A DNA stretch of 64,000 nucleotides from Mytilus edulis. Its lineage: Eukaryota > Mollusca > Bivalvia > Mytilida > Mytilidae. A program made the translations under genes and the position numbers. A model generated the notes under the pieces. That model was given only the letters and a program-made list of their open reading frames with translations. It was not told where the DNA came from and did no database searches. This document shows positions 11,176 through 22,110 of the stretch, in pieces. Within the stretch, counting starts at the first letter, position 1; the number at the start of each line of letters is the position of its first letter. The stretch lies in NCBI RefSeq assembly GCF_963676685.1, contig NC_092346.1, forward strand, positions 41,909,289 to 41,973,288, read 5' to 3'.

Positions 11176-12285
11176 CAGTGGCGTAGCTAGGTCATTTTTA
11201 CGTGTACGCCCGAACCTCAATGAGGGGCCTGAATGAAAAAAGAATCGTACAATAACAATATGTCACCCGACATCCGTCGGGACGACATAACTAATTTCAG
11301 CTGATCTATTTGATTGTTATCCATTATATCCAATTTATCACAAATAAATCGAAATATATGTTTGGTTTCAATCAGATATTGATCAAAATTGATAAATGGT
11401 TTCATTTGTGTAGTACAATGGCAAATTCAAAAGGGACACATAACTGAAATAATAAGCATATTTCTTACTGAATACCATGCCCTCTCAGCCGAAGTCTTAA
11501 TCTCATTTCAATAAAAGAAAGTATTTGAAAGCTTGCCTCCCTGTGCAATATGTTATTAAACCGTGACCAGGCCATTGCCTGTCAGTATAAAACTCAAAAA
11601 TGAACGAAAACAAATTTGATACAGAAATTAACCATGACTGAAAAAAAACCTTCAAGAAACGGTTTAATTAAATCCGACGAAGGTTTAAAAAAATAATTGA
11701 TATGTAACAAATTTTAACCCAAGATTGTAAACTGATGCAAATAGAAATTCCTTTTATTCATAAAATACAGAACTCATCATATATAATTTATTCATTTTGC
11801 TCTCAATACTCGTTTGACCATAAACAGTTTTTGTCCAGCTACCGTAAAATTTTACGAAGGTTTGACAAAGTTATTGGTATCTTCAAACTTCAAAACCACG
11901 TACCACGTAATGAACCTACATGTACATATATTTATATTATTGACACCGCGGACGAAATTTAGGACCGAAATGTTTCGCTTTCGCGGCATAAATGTCAATA
12001 GCTCGACAAAAAATGCAAACCACATATCGAATCTTAGCACATAATGAATTGCTTAAAAAAAATTAAGGAAAGTGAGTATATAGAATTCACTGTAGATTTA
12101 GACTTTGACAGAAAATGAACAAATATATAATATGATACTAATTTTCGTCATTTTTATTTGCAATAACATGCCATTGAAGAAAGACTTAGAAGATTGAAAA
12201 TTAATTATAATTAGATGAAAATATTTTTTTTACCCAATTCCAGTGTACGCCCGGGCGTTTTGACGTAAACGTAGCTACGCACATG
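11176..12285. mobile_element. 1.1-kb non-autonomous DNA element, CAGTGGCGTAGC ends, 5-bp target duplication
   Basis: Left tip CAGTGGCGTAGCTAGGTC and right tip GTAGCTACGCACATG are imperfect inverted repeats. Each is followed inward by GTGTACGCCCG in inverted orientation (11200, 12243). CATTT precedes the left tip and follows the right tip directly. Tip sequence and duplication length match the elements at 29507 and 31967. No transposase recognised; the small ORFs inside are unconvincing. Confidence 0.55.
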
Positions 12286-12604
12286 CATTTATTAAAAAAG
12301 GGAACTAACAGCTAGGAAATTTAAGAGTAACTCAAAACGATTTTAAGGTGGTATGGGTGTCTTCCTCCATCTTGGATCGTAAAAAACAGAGAACCAAAGG
12401 TCCAGACTTTCTATCAAGTCAGCAAAATTTGATGCAGGAATGCAGATATTTAATGTGAATTTTCATTTTATGTGCGTTATGTAATGAACAAATAAAACGG
12501 ACTTGTAGTATGCCGAGAAATGGTGGGGGTTGAAAAGAATTAGAAAACAAATATCAGAATAAAAAGCCAATAACTTTGCCTGATCATGATTTAGAAGATC
12601 ATAT

Positions 12605-12745
12605 AAAAAAGAAGATGTGGTATGATTGCTAATGAGATAACTCTCCACATGAGACCAACATGACACAGAAATTAACAACTATAGGTAACCATACGGCCTT
12701 CATTAATGATCAAAGCCCATACCGCATACATGTAGTCAGTTATAA
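12605..12745 (-). repeat. dispersed repeat family F, partial copy
   Basis: Minus-strand copy with GATGTGGTATGATTGC, GAGATAACTCTCCACATGAG and CAAAGCCCATACCGCATA. It ends in the internal AAGCC motif and lacks the distal half. Confidence 0.6.
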
Positions 12746-12949
12746 AAAGCCGTAAATATTCATGATACTACAGAAAACCAACATACCAATAATTGTTTTT
12801 TCCTGACGCGATTTTCAATTGGTGTGTATCCGTTTTATAGTCAATTATCGTTCTGTTATCCTTCTGTTCATCTCCGTCTCACATCCGTTTTATCCTTTAT
12901 ATGTCCGGTAAAGATCGTTAGAGAACCTGTCTACCGGACCTCCAACGGA

Positions 12950-13560
12950 TGTTTAACGGACGAGTAACAGATACAAAACGAACACAGAACGGACGAGTAT
13001 TGTAAACAAAAAGCAGACGCCTACTGGACACTTCATCCGTTGAACGTCCGTTCAAAGGTTTTTAACATGCTAAAATTTTTCCACCGGACCAACCGGACGT
13101 CGACTGATAAAGTTGATACTGAACGGAATGAAACAGATATGTACATACGTCTATAACGGATAACAACACTCGTTTCACGGAACGAACTAATTGATAAAAA
13201 GTTATCCGTGCGGCGTCCGTTCGCGCTATCTGGTAAGGTGTGACCGGAGATTTAAGCACATGTTACACTTTTTTTTTTTTTTTACGATAACAAATATTTT
13301 ATTGCATATTACACCTTAACGGATAGCGCAAACGGATTACTTTTTACAATCCGTTCATGTCCGTAAGACGTCCGTTAATTTTCGTTTCATGTCCGTTCAA
13401 CATACGTGATATCCATCAATGGCCCTTCTGTCCGGTGGAGAATTTCGAGCATGTTCAATACTTTGAATTAACGGACATTCAACGGATGAAGTGTCCGTTG
13501 TACATACGGTAGTCGTCCGTTTTTTTACGGATGTGCATGCGTTCTTACAGAGTGACAAAT
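12950..13560. repeat. long imperfect hairpin rich in ATCCGTT/AACGGAT motifs
   Basis: Left arm about 13010-13258 and right arm about 13305-13520 are inverted copies around a T-tract/AT loop near 13285. Paired landmarks include GACACTTCATCCGTTGAA with its complement near 13490, CCACCGGAC with GTCCGGTGG, and GCGCTATC with GATAGCGC. Short ACGGAC/TCCGTT words continue outward to about 12830 and 13560. It looks like a foldback MITE; no clean target duplication was found. Confidence 0.6.
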
Positions 13561-13589
13561 CTTAGCTGCGGGATAATACCTTGTATACT

Positions 13590-13930
13590 ATAAATATAAA
13601 TATAATAGAGTATGATTGCCAATGAGACAACTCTTCACAAGAGACCAAAATGACACAGAGATTAACAACTATAGGTCAACGTACGGCCTTCAACAATGAG
13701 CAAAGCCCATACTGCATAGTCAGCTACGAGAAAACTAATGACCTTATTTATGTAAAAAAAATTGAACGAAAAACAAATATGTAACACATAAACAAACGAC
13801 AACCACTGAATTACAGGCTCTTAACTTGGTACAGACACATACATACATAATATTGCGGGGTTAAACATTTAAGCGGGATTCCAACCCTCCCCTAACATTG
13901 GACAGTAGAATAACAGTACAACATAGGAAC
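13590..13930 (-). repeat. dispersed repeat family F, near-complete copy
   Basis: Minus-strand copy: GTATGATTGCCAATGAGACA, GTACGGCCTTCAACAATGAG and CAACCACTGAATTACAGG, ending with GCGGGGTTAAACAT and CCAACCCTCCCCTAAC. It shows the full order of the family. Confidence 0.65.
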
Positions 13931-14450
13931 GAACTATAAAAATCAGTTGGAAAATGCTTAATTCATCAGATGGACAAAAATACAAGTGGACGTATATATC
14001 AAAAGCACACACGGCGTGTCAATCTAGTACAAAGGAGGGTTTATGTTCATATAACATTCATTTCATGTACTCGTCCTGAATATGCATTTAGTTAGAAAAT
14101 GAGTATTTTAATGACTCATTAAAACATCAATACTACAATCTGCACAGTTTTACTCCTGTTCATGTTGATTATAAACATAGAAAAAAACGTAATAGAAAAA
14201 TAACTGACCCACTGACATTTTACTTTGTGAAATTGCTAGAAACAGTACCTATGCAAAAGTAGCTGTGATAGTTAAAGTTAAGTGCTGATGTTAATCCCCA
14301 GCACTGCAAATGTAAAGTATAGCGATGTAGATTTCGAAAAGCTAGCTATTGCGATGTCAAGTTAAGCAATTTAGGAATAAATTTTAGCGCTGGAGATATG
14401 AATTACAACATTATTGACTTTATAGCTTCTGTGCAAAACTGCTTCTCAAA

Positions 14451-14521
14451 CGCTAGACTATTAATCTCCAGCGCTAGACTATTAATCTTCAGCGCTAGAC
14501 TATTAATCTCCAGCGCCAGAA
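14451..14521. repeat. short tandem repeat, about 21 bp, three to four copies
   Basis: AGCGCTAGACTATTAATCTC repeats head to tail with single-base differences. The upstream 270 bp contains further AGCGCTGG/GCTAGC-like words. Confidence 0.65.
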
Positions 14522-15237
14522 AAAAACACAGCTATTCACTATTAACTATTCACTTTAGTACAACCAAAGGTCTCTTTAGAAGCTGCCTGCCATAACTATA
14601 CAGACACGAATAAAATGACAGTTGAAAAAGATGAGATTAAAATGACAGTTGAAATGTCAAACAATATACGGCAAGTTTATGAATTTTGGCGGTTGTACAT
14701 TTGTATGTATAATTGATACTAAGCTAGTTGAAAATTTCAATCACCAGAAGATCTCAACATTGTTCCAGAATATCTCAACCGATACCAGAAAATCTCAACA
14801 TGATCTACTTCATAACATATTCAGCTTAATTAAATTATATTAGTAAAGAAAAGGAGCAAACTGTAATTTTATGTTTATAAGGTTTTAGAAAAATACTAAT
14901 TTACTGATATATACGTAGTTTATCAATGATTTCACTGTAATTTTGTCAATAGCCGACTGCACTCGCCACATTTACCTGCAGGAGAAAAGTCATTCCAATG
15001 TCATTTTAAATCATATTGGTCCGTGTTATACACGAAACAAATCCTAATTCAATTATCTATGGCATGACATTCTCCTATTTTACAAAAAAAGTCATTGATT
15101 TTCAGTAAATTGACGAAAAGTCAACCTACCCTGTGTTTATTTTGGATATTTTGAACCAGAAAGACTCAACAGGAAGTGCCAGAATACTTTTTTCCGTCTC
15201 AACATTTTGGTTGAGATTAGATGGTTTACCAGGCGTG

Positions 15238-16591
15238 TCTTGTCTTCTTTACACACCATTGATTTTATGTTGATGGTCTTAAATATAAAGCTCAACTACA
15301 ACTATCATATAAACTTAATAAGATCCAAGAAAATGAGGTCAAGGTCAGATAAACCAAACTGGAAATACATGTACACCTTGCAATCATTCCATTTACCAAA
15401 TATGCTTTAAATATAGTTGACTTATCGCACATAGTATCTTAAGAAACAAACGTAACAAGGAAAACATTTATCAATGAACCATGAAAATGAGGTCAAGGTC
15501 AGATGTACCCTGCCAGACAGACATGTACACCTTACAATCATTACATGCTTTAAATATAGTTGACCTATTGCATACAGTATCCAAGAAACAAACTTAACCA
15601 AGAAAACTTAAGATTGACCAATGAACCAGGAAAATGAGGTTATGGTCAGATGATAATTTCCAGACAGACATATACACCTTTTAATCATTCCATACACCAT
15701 ATATAGTTGACCTATTGCTTAAAGTACAAGAAAAACAAATAAAAAAACAAAAACTTAACATTGAGCAATGAAACATAAAAATGAGGTCGAGGTCAAATAA
15801 AACATGCCAAACTGACATGTACATCGTAAAATATGTTCATTCACCAAATAAACATGATATAGTTGACCTATTGTATACATGGCATACAGTATTAGAAAAA
15901 CAGACCAAAACACAAAAACTTAACTTTAACCACTGAACCATGAAAATGAGGTCAAGGTCAGATGTCACCTGCCAGTTGGACATGTACACCTTACAATCAT
16001 TCCATACACCAAATATAGTAGACCTATTGCATACAGTTTAAGAAAAACAGACAAAACACAAGAACCTAACTATAACCACTGAACCATGAAAATAAAGTCA
16101 AGGTCAGATGACACCTGCCAGTTGGACATGTACACCTTACAATCATTCCATACAACAAATATAGTAGACCTATTGCTTATAGTATCTGAGAAATGGACTT
16201 GACCACGAAAACTTAACCTTGTTCACTGATCCATTCAATGAGGTCAAGGTCAAGTGAAAACTGTCTGACAAGCATGATGAAGACCTTGTAAGAAACGCAC
16301 ATACATGTACCAAATATAGTTATACTATTACTCATATTAAGAGAGAAATTAAGAATACTAAAATTCTTAACTTTTTTTCCAGTAGTCACTGAACCATGAC
16401 AATGAGATCAAGGACAATGGACATATAACAGACGGAAACTTCGTAACATAAGGCGTCTATATACAAAGCAGAAGGATCCAGGTCTTCACTTTATGAAATA
16501 TTAAGCTTTTAAGAAGTTAGCTAACACCGCTGCCGCCGGACCACTATCCCTATTTCAAGCTTTCTGCAACAGAAGTTGCAGGCTCAAACTA
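15238..16591 (+). mobile_element. 3' part of the split pearl-like element (continues 6098-6125)
   Basis: Eight or so diverged tandem units marked by CCATGAAAATGAGGTCAAGG, GACATGTACACCTTACAATC and AAATATAGTAGACCTATTGC. A distinct 3' block follows (AAGAAGTTAGCTAACACCGC, CCGCCGGACCAC) with a terminal stem (GCAACAGAAGTTGC) and CAAACTAATT. A truncated relative is at 25497-25830. Non-coding. Confidence 0.7.
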
Positions 16592-16749
16592 ATTAAAAAC
16601 CAGTTTTTAGTTCCTCTCTCTTTTCTGATTTAGCAATATGTTTGTTTCCAACACTAGATCATTCCTCTTACAGTTAAACATATATATTGATGAAAACGTG
16701 TCTTTTTTTCGTTGAATTGTATACTTTATTTTTTTTTAGCATATGGTGT

Positions 16750-16912
16750 GTCCGATTAATATATTGGGAGGGGGCACTGACTGCCTGAGAGGGGGGCCCA
16801 CTCCAGTCATGCTTCAGTGATTCCCTAAATAATCAACCAATTTTTTCTCACAAAAGGGGGAGAAGGGGCTGGTCCCCTTCCCCCTAAAATTCCGCCTCTG
16901 AATGGATACACT
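16750..16912. mobile_element. old MITE copy related to 33707-33840
   Basis: Shares GTCATGCTTCAGTGATTCCC and GAGGGGGGCCCACTCC with the intact MITE, and ends in AATTCCGCCTCTGAATGG. The left tip is degraded. Confidence 0.5.
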
Positions 16913-17045
16913 CAATATGCTCTGATGTATAAGAAAATGGGCAGATTTTTATAATAGTTTTATAATTATGTAAAATTTATGATATATATTGGAATCATCT
17001 AAGTAAATCAGGTACAATATTAATTTCAGAATCTGCTATAATTAC

Positions 17046-17355
17046 CTATTTGACACAATTGTATTTCTTGTTCTGACAATTCTGTCTTCTCCATTTCTGA
17101 AGCAACATCCTGGTATTCTCCATGTCGTACAGCTTCAAGAAGGTGAGTATGCATCTCCACCTTTGCGAATCAATTTGTTGTATAAAAGTCTATTACTTTC
17201 CTGTTGAGTGAGTGAAGACTTACAAATTTCCTCTTTTTCTTCAGTACTTAAAACATCAGACTGATACAGGTGGTCAGCTATGTCTGTTTTGGAGTCAACA
17301 CCATGGACAAACATCATGTAATTCTTTTGTAGTTTAACTTTGTGTTTATTTAAAA
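17046..17355 (-). CDS. CARD domain exon of the CARD-nSTAND3 gene, with one frameshift
   Basis: After a TATTTCAG acceptor the minus strand encodes a six-helix death-fold pattern of CARD type: HKVKLQKNYMMFVHGV, SKTDIADHLYQSDVLS, TEEKEEICKSSLTQQES and NRLLYNKLIRKGGDAYS, then, in another frame, LLEAVRHGEYQDVASEMEK. The last part, to LSEQEIQLCQI, ends at donor G|GTAATT. LIRKGGDAY...LLEAV is the CARD signature around helices 4-5 (compare LxxxGxxAFxxFxxAL). The frame slips by one extra base (or two missing) near 17143; without it the exon stops at 17135. CARDs pair with other CARDs to recruit caspases or kinases. The exon begins two bases into a codon, so the start codon lies in an exon further upstream (above 17355) that I could not find. 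Phase links it to 2221-2265. Confidence 0.75.
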
Positions 17356-17592
17356 CTGAAATATAAAAAAGGTATGAATGAAATATACTCTTCCTCTTTC
17401 ACACACATATTTTTTCTCACTATGATTGGCTGTTTTGTTAAAGTTACTACATTAAATATTAATTGCAGGAGTAATTTTTCTTTGTTGAAAATAACAGGTG
17501 CTGATCCAGCTATTCTTAAAAGGGTTTTCCTAACCCAGGAATAAAAGGGGGGTTCCAACTATATGTTCTCATACCAATGCATTGATTGTTAA

Positions 17593-19425
17593 ACTAGAGG
17601 CTCTAAAGAGCCTGTGTCGCTCACCTTGGTCTATGTGCATATTAAACAAAGGACACAAATGGATTCATGACAAAATTGTATTTTGGTGATGGTGATGTGT
17701 TTGAAGTTCTTTCTTTACTGAACGATTTTGCTTCTTACAATTATATCTATAATGAACTTTGCCCATTAGTAACAGAGAACTATATTTGGTAAAAATTTAC
17801 ATAAATTTACCAAATTAATGAAAATGGTTAAAAATTGACTATAAAGGGCAATAACTCCTTAAGGGGTCAACTGACCATTTTGGTCATGTTGACTTATTTG
17901 TAGATCTTACTTTGCTGAACATTATTGCTGTTTACAATTTATCTCTATCTATAATAATATTCAAGATAATAACCAAAAACAGCAAAATTTCCTCAAAATT
18001 ACCAACTCAGGGGCAGCAACCCAACAACCGATTGACCGATTCATCTGAAAATTTCAGGGCAGATAGATCTTGACCTGATAAACATTTTTATTCCATGTCA
18101 GATTTCCTCAAAATGCTTTGGTTTTTGAGTTATAAGCCAAAAACTGCATTTTACCCCTATGTTCTATTTTTAGCGGTGGCAGCCATTTTGGTTGGTTGAC
18201 CAGGTCATGCCACACATTTTTTAAACTAGATACCCCAAAGATGATTGTGGCCAAGTTTGGATTAATTTGGCCCTGTAGTTTCAGAGGAGAAGATTTTTGT
18301 AAAAGATTACTTTAATTTACGAAAAATGGTTAAAAATTGACTATAAAGGGCAATAACTCCTAAACGGGTCAACTGACCATTTTGGTCATGTTGACTTATT
18401 TGTAGATCTTACTTTGCTGAACATTATTGCTGTTTACAGTTTATCTCTATCTATAATAATATTCAAGATAATAACCAAAAACAGCAAAATTTCCTCAAAA
18501 TTACCAATTCAGGGGCAGCAACCCAACAACCGATTGACCGATTCATCTGAAAATTTCAGGGCAGATAGATCTTGACCTGATAAACATTTTTACCCCATGT
18601 CAGATTTGCTCTAAATGCTTTGGTTTTTGAGTTATAAGCCAAAAACTGCATTTTACCCCTTTGTTCTATTTTTAGCCGTGGCGGCCATCTTGGTTGGTTG
18701 ACCAGGTCATGCCACACATTTTTTAAACTAGATACCCCAAAGATGATTGTGGCCAAGTTTGGATTAATTTGGCCCAGTAGTTTCAGAGGAGAAGATTTTT
18801 GTAAAAGATTACTTTAATTAACGAAAAATGGTTAAAAATTGACTATAAAGGGCAATAACTCCTAAACGGGTCAACTGACCATTTTGGTCATGTTGACTTA
18901 TTTGTAGATCTTATTTTGCTGAACATTATTGCTGTTTACAGTTTACCTCTATCTATAATAATATTCAAGATAATAACCAAAAACAGCAAAATTTCCTCAA
19001 AATTACCAATTCAGGGGCAGCAACCCAACAACCGATTGACCGATTCATCTGAAAATTTCAGGGCAGATAGATCTTGACCTGATAAACATTTTTACCCCTG
19101 TCAGATTTGCTCTAAATGCTTTGGTTTTTGAGTTATAAGCCAAAAACTGCATTTTACCCCTATGTTCTATTTTTAGCAGTGGCGGCCATCTTGGTTGGTT
19201 GACCGGGTCACGCCACACATTTTTTAAACTAGATACCCCAATGATGATTGTGGCCAAGTTTGGTTTGATTTGGCCCAGTAGTTTCAGAGGAGAAGATTTT
19301 TGTAAAAGTTAACGACGACGGACGACGACGGACGACGACGGACGACGGACGACCACGACGACGACGGACGCCGGACGCAAAGTGATGGGAATAGCTCACT
19401 TGGCCCTTCGGGCCAGGTGAGCTAA
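17593..19425 (+). mobile_element. pearl/HINE-like element, GAGGCTCT family, copy B
   Basis: Starts ACTAGAGGCTCTAAAGAGCC with GTGTCGCTCACCTTGG. It has three tandem units of about 480 bp (CAACCGATTGACCGATTCAT, GTGGCCAAGTTTGG), a GACGACGGACGACGACGG run, hairpin GGCCCTTCGGGCC and AGGTGAGCTAA. The very next bases begin another element (19426). Confidence 0.75.
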
Positions 19426-19927
19426 CAAGTGAAACTGCGAGCTACTGCTCACTGATGATACCCCCGCCGCAAGTGGATAATATTAATAGTGTAAAAATAT
19501 GCAAGTGTTCGGTAAACAGGAAGTTGTCGAGTGATGAATCCGAAAACGCATCACACGGTATAGCTGACTTATATAAATCCTGAAACCAAATTTCAGAAAT
19601 CCTTGTATTGTAGTTCCTGAGAAAAATGTGACGAAAATTTTCAACTTGGCTATCATGTGTAAAATCAGACAAGTGTTCGGTAAACAGGAAGTTGTCAAGT
19701 GATGAATCTGAAAACGCATCACACGGTATGGCTGACATATATAAATGTTGATACCAAATTACAGAAAGGGTGGATGTGTAGTTCCTGAGAAAAATGTGAC
19801 GAAAGTTTCATGGGACGGACTGACTGACGGACGGACTGACGGACTGATGGACGGACTGATGGACGGACTGACGGACAGACAGAGGTAAAACAGTATACCC
19901 CCCCTTTTTTAAAGCGGGGGTATAAAA
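19426..19927 (+). mobile_element. pearl/HINE-like element, ACAAGTGA family
   Basis: Starts CAAGTGAAACTGCGAGCT with hairpin GAGCTACTGCTC. It has two tandem units (GTGTTCGGTAAACAGGAAGT, GCATCACACGGTAT), the run GGACGGACTGACGGACTG, and terminal stem TACCCCCC...GCGGGGGTA then TAAAAA. It abuts the 3' end of copy B without spacer. Older relative at 5718-6023. Confidence 0.75.
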
Positions 19928-19936
19928 AGGGGGGGT

Positions 19937-20436
19937 TCCAACACCATGGCAAACTAGACAAGCTAGAGGAGTCCGCCAACACCATGGCCAACTAGAGGAG
20001 TCTGACAACATCATGGCCAACTAGAGGAGTCTGACAACACCATGGCCAATAAGAGGAGTTTGACAACACCATGGCTAATTAGAGGAGTCTGACAACACCA
20101 TTGCCAATTAGAGGAGTCTGACAACACCATGGCCAATTAGAGGAGTCTGACAACACCATGGCCAATTGGAGGAGTCTGATAACACCATGGCCAATTAGAG
20201 GAGTCTGGCAACACCATGGCCAATTAGTGGAGTCTGACAACACCATGGACAATTAAAAGAGTCTGACAACACCATGGCCAATTAAAGGAGTCTGACAACA
20301 CCATGGCCAATTAGAGGAGTCTGACAACACCATGGACAATTAAAGGAGTCTGACAACACCATGGCCAATTAGAGGAGTCTGACAACACCATGGCTAATTA
20401 GAGGAGTCTGACAACACCATGGCCAACTAGAGGAGT
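19937..20436. repeat. 29-bp minisatellite, about 17 copies
   Basis: The unit ACACCATGGCCAATTAGAGG plus AGTCTGACA repeats head to tail with few substitutions. The first copies are the most diverged and the last runs into AGTCAGAGCTCAGACAT. It starts just after the 3' end of the element at 19426-19927. No spacer variation, so not CRISPR-like; 29 is not a multiple of three and it is not coding. Confidence 0.85.
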
Positions 20437-21084
20437 CAGAGCTCAGACATAAATAAATCATGTAAGCTAGTCTGAATCTGCTTTTGACTCATTATGCTTA
20501 TAGAGGTCTAAATTTGCAAGTTTTAGGATTTGTCTCCCTTTAATACAAGACAAACTATGACTACAATAAGTCACATATTGTTAAGCAAGAAATAATTAAC
20601 CAGAATCAAGAAGTTGCAAATATCGACTCCTACAAGTCCATAAGTTATCAAAATTGGTTAACTTCAAGACCCATGCATATTTATAAAGAGGTCATGCATC
20701 TAAATCAAATAATGACAAAATTCAAAGAGAATGATTTGTCTTCTAAAGAAAAATATGAATGAGAGTCTAAAAAATCGGAGATAATGTTAATTAACCTTAC
20801 AATGCAACCACCTGGAACCACACTTAATAAGGTAAAACATCTGTGTTTAGTGAGGATGTTCAATTAATTAGATAATTAAATATAGATTAGCTCAAGTCCT
20901 TGTGAACTATCAGACAGGTTTTTGCTGTCATATGTGGTGTACTTTGGCCTCCAAGTAAAATTAAGTTTTTTCATCAACATAAATAGAGCTTAACAAGTCT
21001 GTTACTTTCTGACTTAGATAAGTCTAAAATTGAACACTTTAAGTCAAAAACAAAAATCGACTTGTTTATGTCTGAGCTCTGACT
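20434..21084. mobile_element. 650-bp interval bounded by a perfect 19-bp inverted repeat
   Basis: GTCAGAGCTCAGACATAAA at 20434 and its exact complement ending at 21084 bound the interval. Inside each end further AAGTCTnAAATT/AGTCAAAA words recur in mirrored order. No convincing target duplication. Probably a MITE that inserted at, or carries part of, the minisatellite unit (GGAGTC). Confidence 0.5.
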
Positions 21085-21480
21085 GATAACTCAGAAGTGT
21101 AAAATCTAAAATTTATAAAAATTGAAAGGGAGCTTAATCTAAAATTTATAAAAATCAAACGTGAGCTGCCATGTGAATAGATATAAACAATTGACCAAAG
21201 TTTCTTGCAAATTGGTGAAAGCATTTTATGAGCTATTTTCCGAAAACTGGAAAATCCCCCCTTTATTTTTATGAATAAAACCCCAGAACTCAGAAAAGTA
21301 AAATCTAAATTTTATAAAAGATGAAAGGGAGCTCACATACATAGATATGAACAATTCATCAATGTTTTATGCAAATTGGTTGAAGCGTTTTTGAGTTAAT
21401 GTCCGACATGTTGACGACGGACGGACGGAGGACGGACAGAAGTATTATACCATAATACGTCCTGTAAACGGGCGTATAAA
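21085..21480 (+). mobile_element. pearl/HINE-like 3' segment, two core units
   Basis: Two units (ACTCAGAAnnGTAAAATCTA, GGGAGCT, TGCAAATTGGTnGAAGC) are followed by GACGGACGGACGGAGGACGG and a hairpin (TATACCATAATACGTCC...GGGCGTATA) with an A-tail. The 5' end was not identified. Confidence 0.6.
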
Positions 21481-21789
21481 AAGTATATGATGGACAAGAA
21501 AATTAATAAACAATCATCATTTAATGCTACAACTTCTTAAAGGGGAAATAACTGTCCAATTGATGTTCACCCATTTGACTCAAATTCTAATATTTGATTT
21601 ATAACATACTAAAACGTATACATCCACATTACAAAAAGCCTAATATAAACAATTAACAATGCATGGACTGGATAATATGTTTATGTATCATCATTTCATG
21701 TGTAATGTAGTCTAGACGCCATATAATTAACCATTAAGATTACCTCCTAATCAGCTATTAGAACCAACTGTCATATAACTAATATTAAC

Positions 21790-22110
21790 ATAAAGGTTGG
21801 CGCCTGTTAAAACGTTTAAACCCGCTGCATTTGTATGCACCTGTCCCAAGTCAGGAGCCTGTTGTTCGGTGGTTGTCGTTTGTTGGTGTGGTTCATAAGT
21901 GTTTCTTGTTTCTCGTATTTTATATAGATTAGACTGTTGGTTTTTCCAGTTTGCACGGTTTTACACTAGTCATTTGGGGGCCCTTTATAGCTTGCTCTTT
22001 GGTGTGAGCCAAGGCTCTGTGTTGAAGGCCGTACTGTGACCAATAATTGAGTTTTTAAACATTGTGACTTGGATGGAGCGTAGTCTCATTGGCACTCATA
22101 CCACATCTTT
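21790..22110 (+). repeat. dispersed repeat family F copy
   Basis: Complete-looking plus-strand copy: CTGTCCCAAGTCAGGAGCC, GGTGGTTGTCGTTTGTTGG, GAGCCAAGGCTCTGTGTTGA and CATTGGCACTCATACCACAT, followed by an AT-rich tail. Confidence 0.65.

Larger units (their letters stand above)
6126..15237. mobile_element. 9.1-kb element with about 185-bp terminal inverted repeats, Chapaev/CACTA-like ends
   Basis: The ends are CACGCCTGGTAAACCATC (left) and its complement finishing in GGCGTG (right). The arms 6126-6308 and 15055-15237 differ at only a few positions by eye. TCTT flanks both sides (6122-6125, 15238-15241), a 4-bp target duplication confirmed by comparison with an unsplit relative at 25497. CAC...GTG tips with 4-bp duplications recall Chapaev elements of the CMC group (inference from ends only). 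The motif GTTGAGTCTTTCTGG and its variants recur at both ends and inside (about 6193, 10199, 14730-14800, 15162), like transposase-binding subterminal repeats. No transposase reading frame was found. A Mutator-like foldback (6315-9921) and several other elements are nested inside. Confidence 0.7.

Noticed and set aside
18556-19257. Two similar minus-strand ORFs starting MATII
   Set aside because: They lie in the tandem core units of HINE copy B; similarity follows from the repeat.
19937-20436. CRISPR-like array of regular 29-bp repeats
   Set aside because: There are no unique spacers between repeats; it is a continuous minisatellite in eukaryotic DNA.
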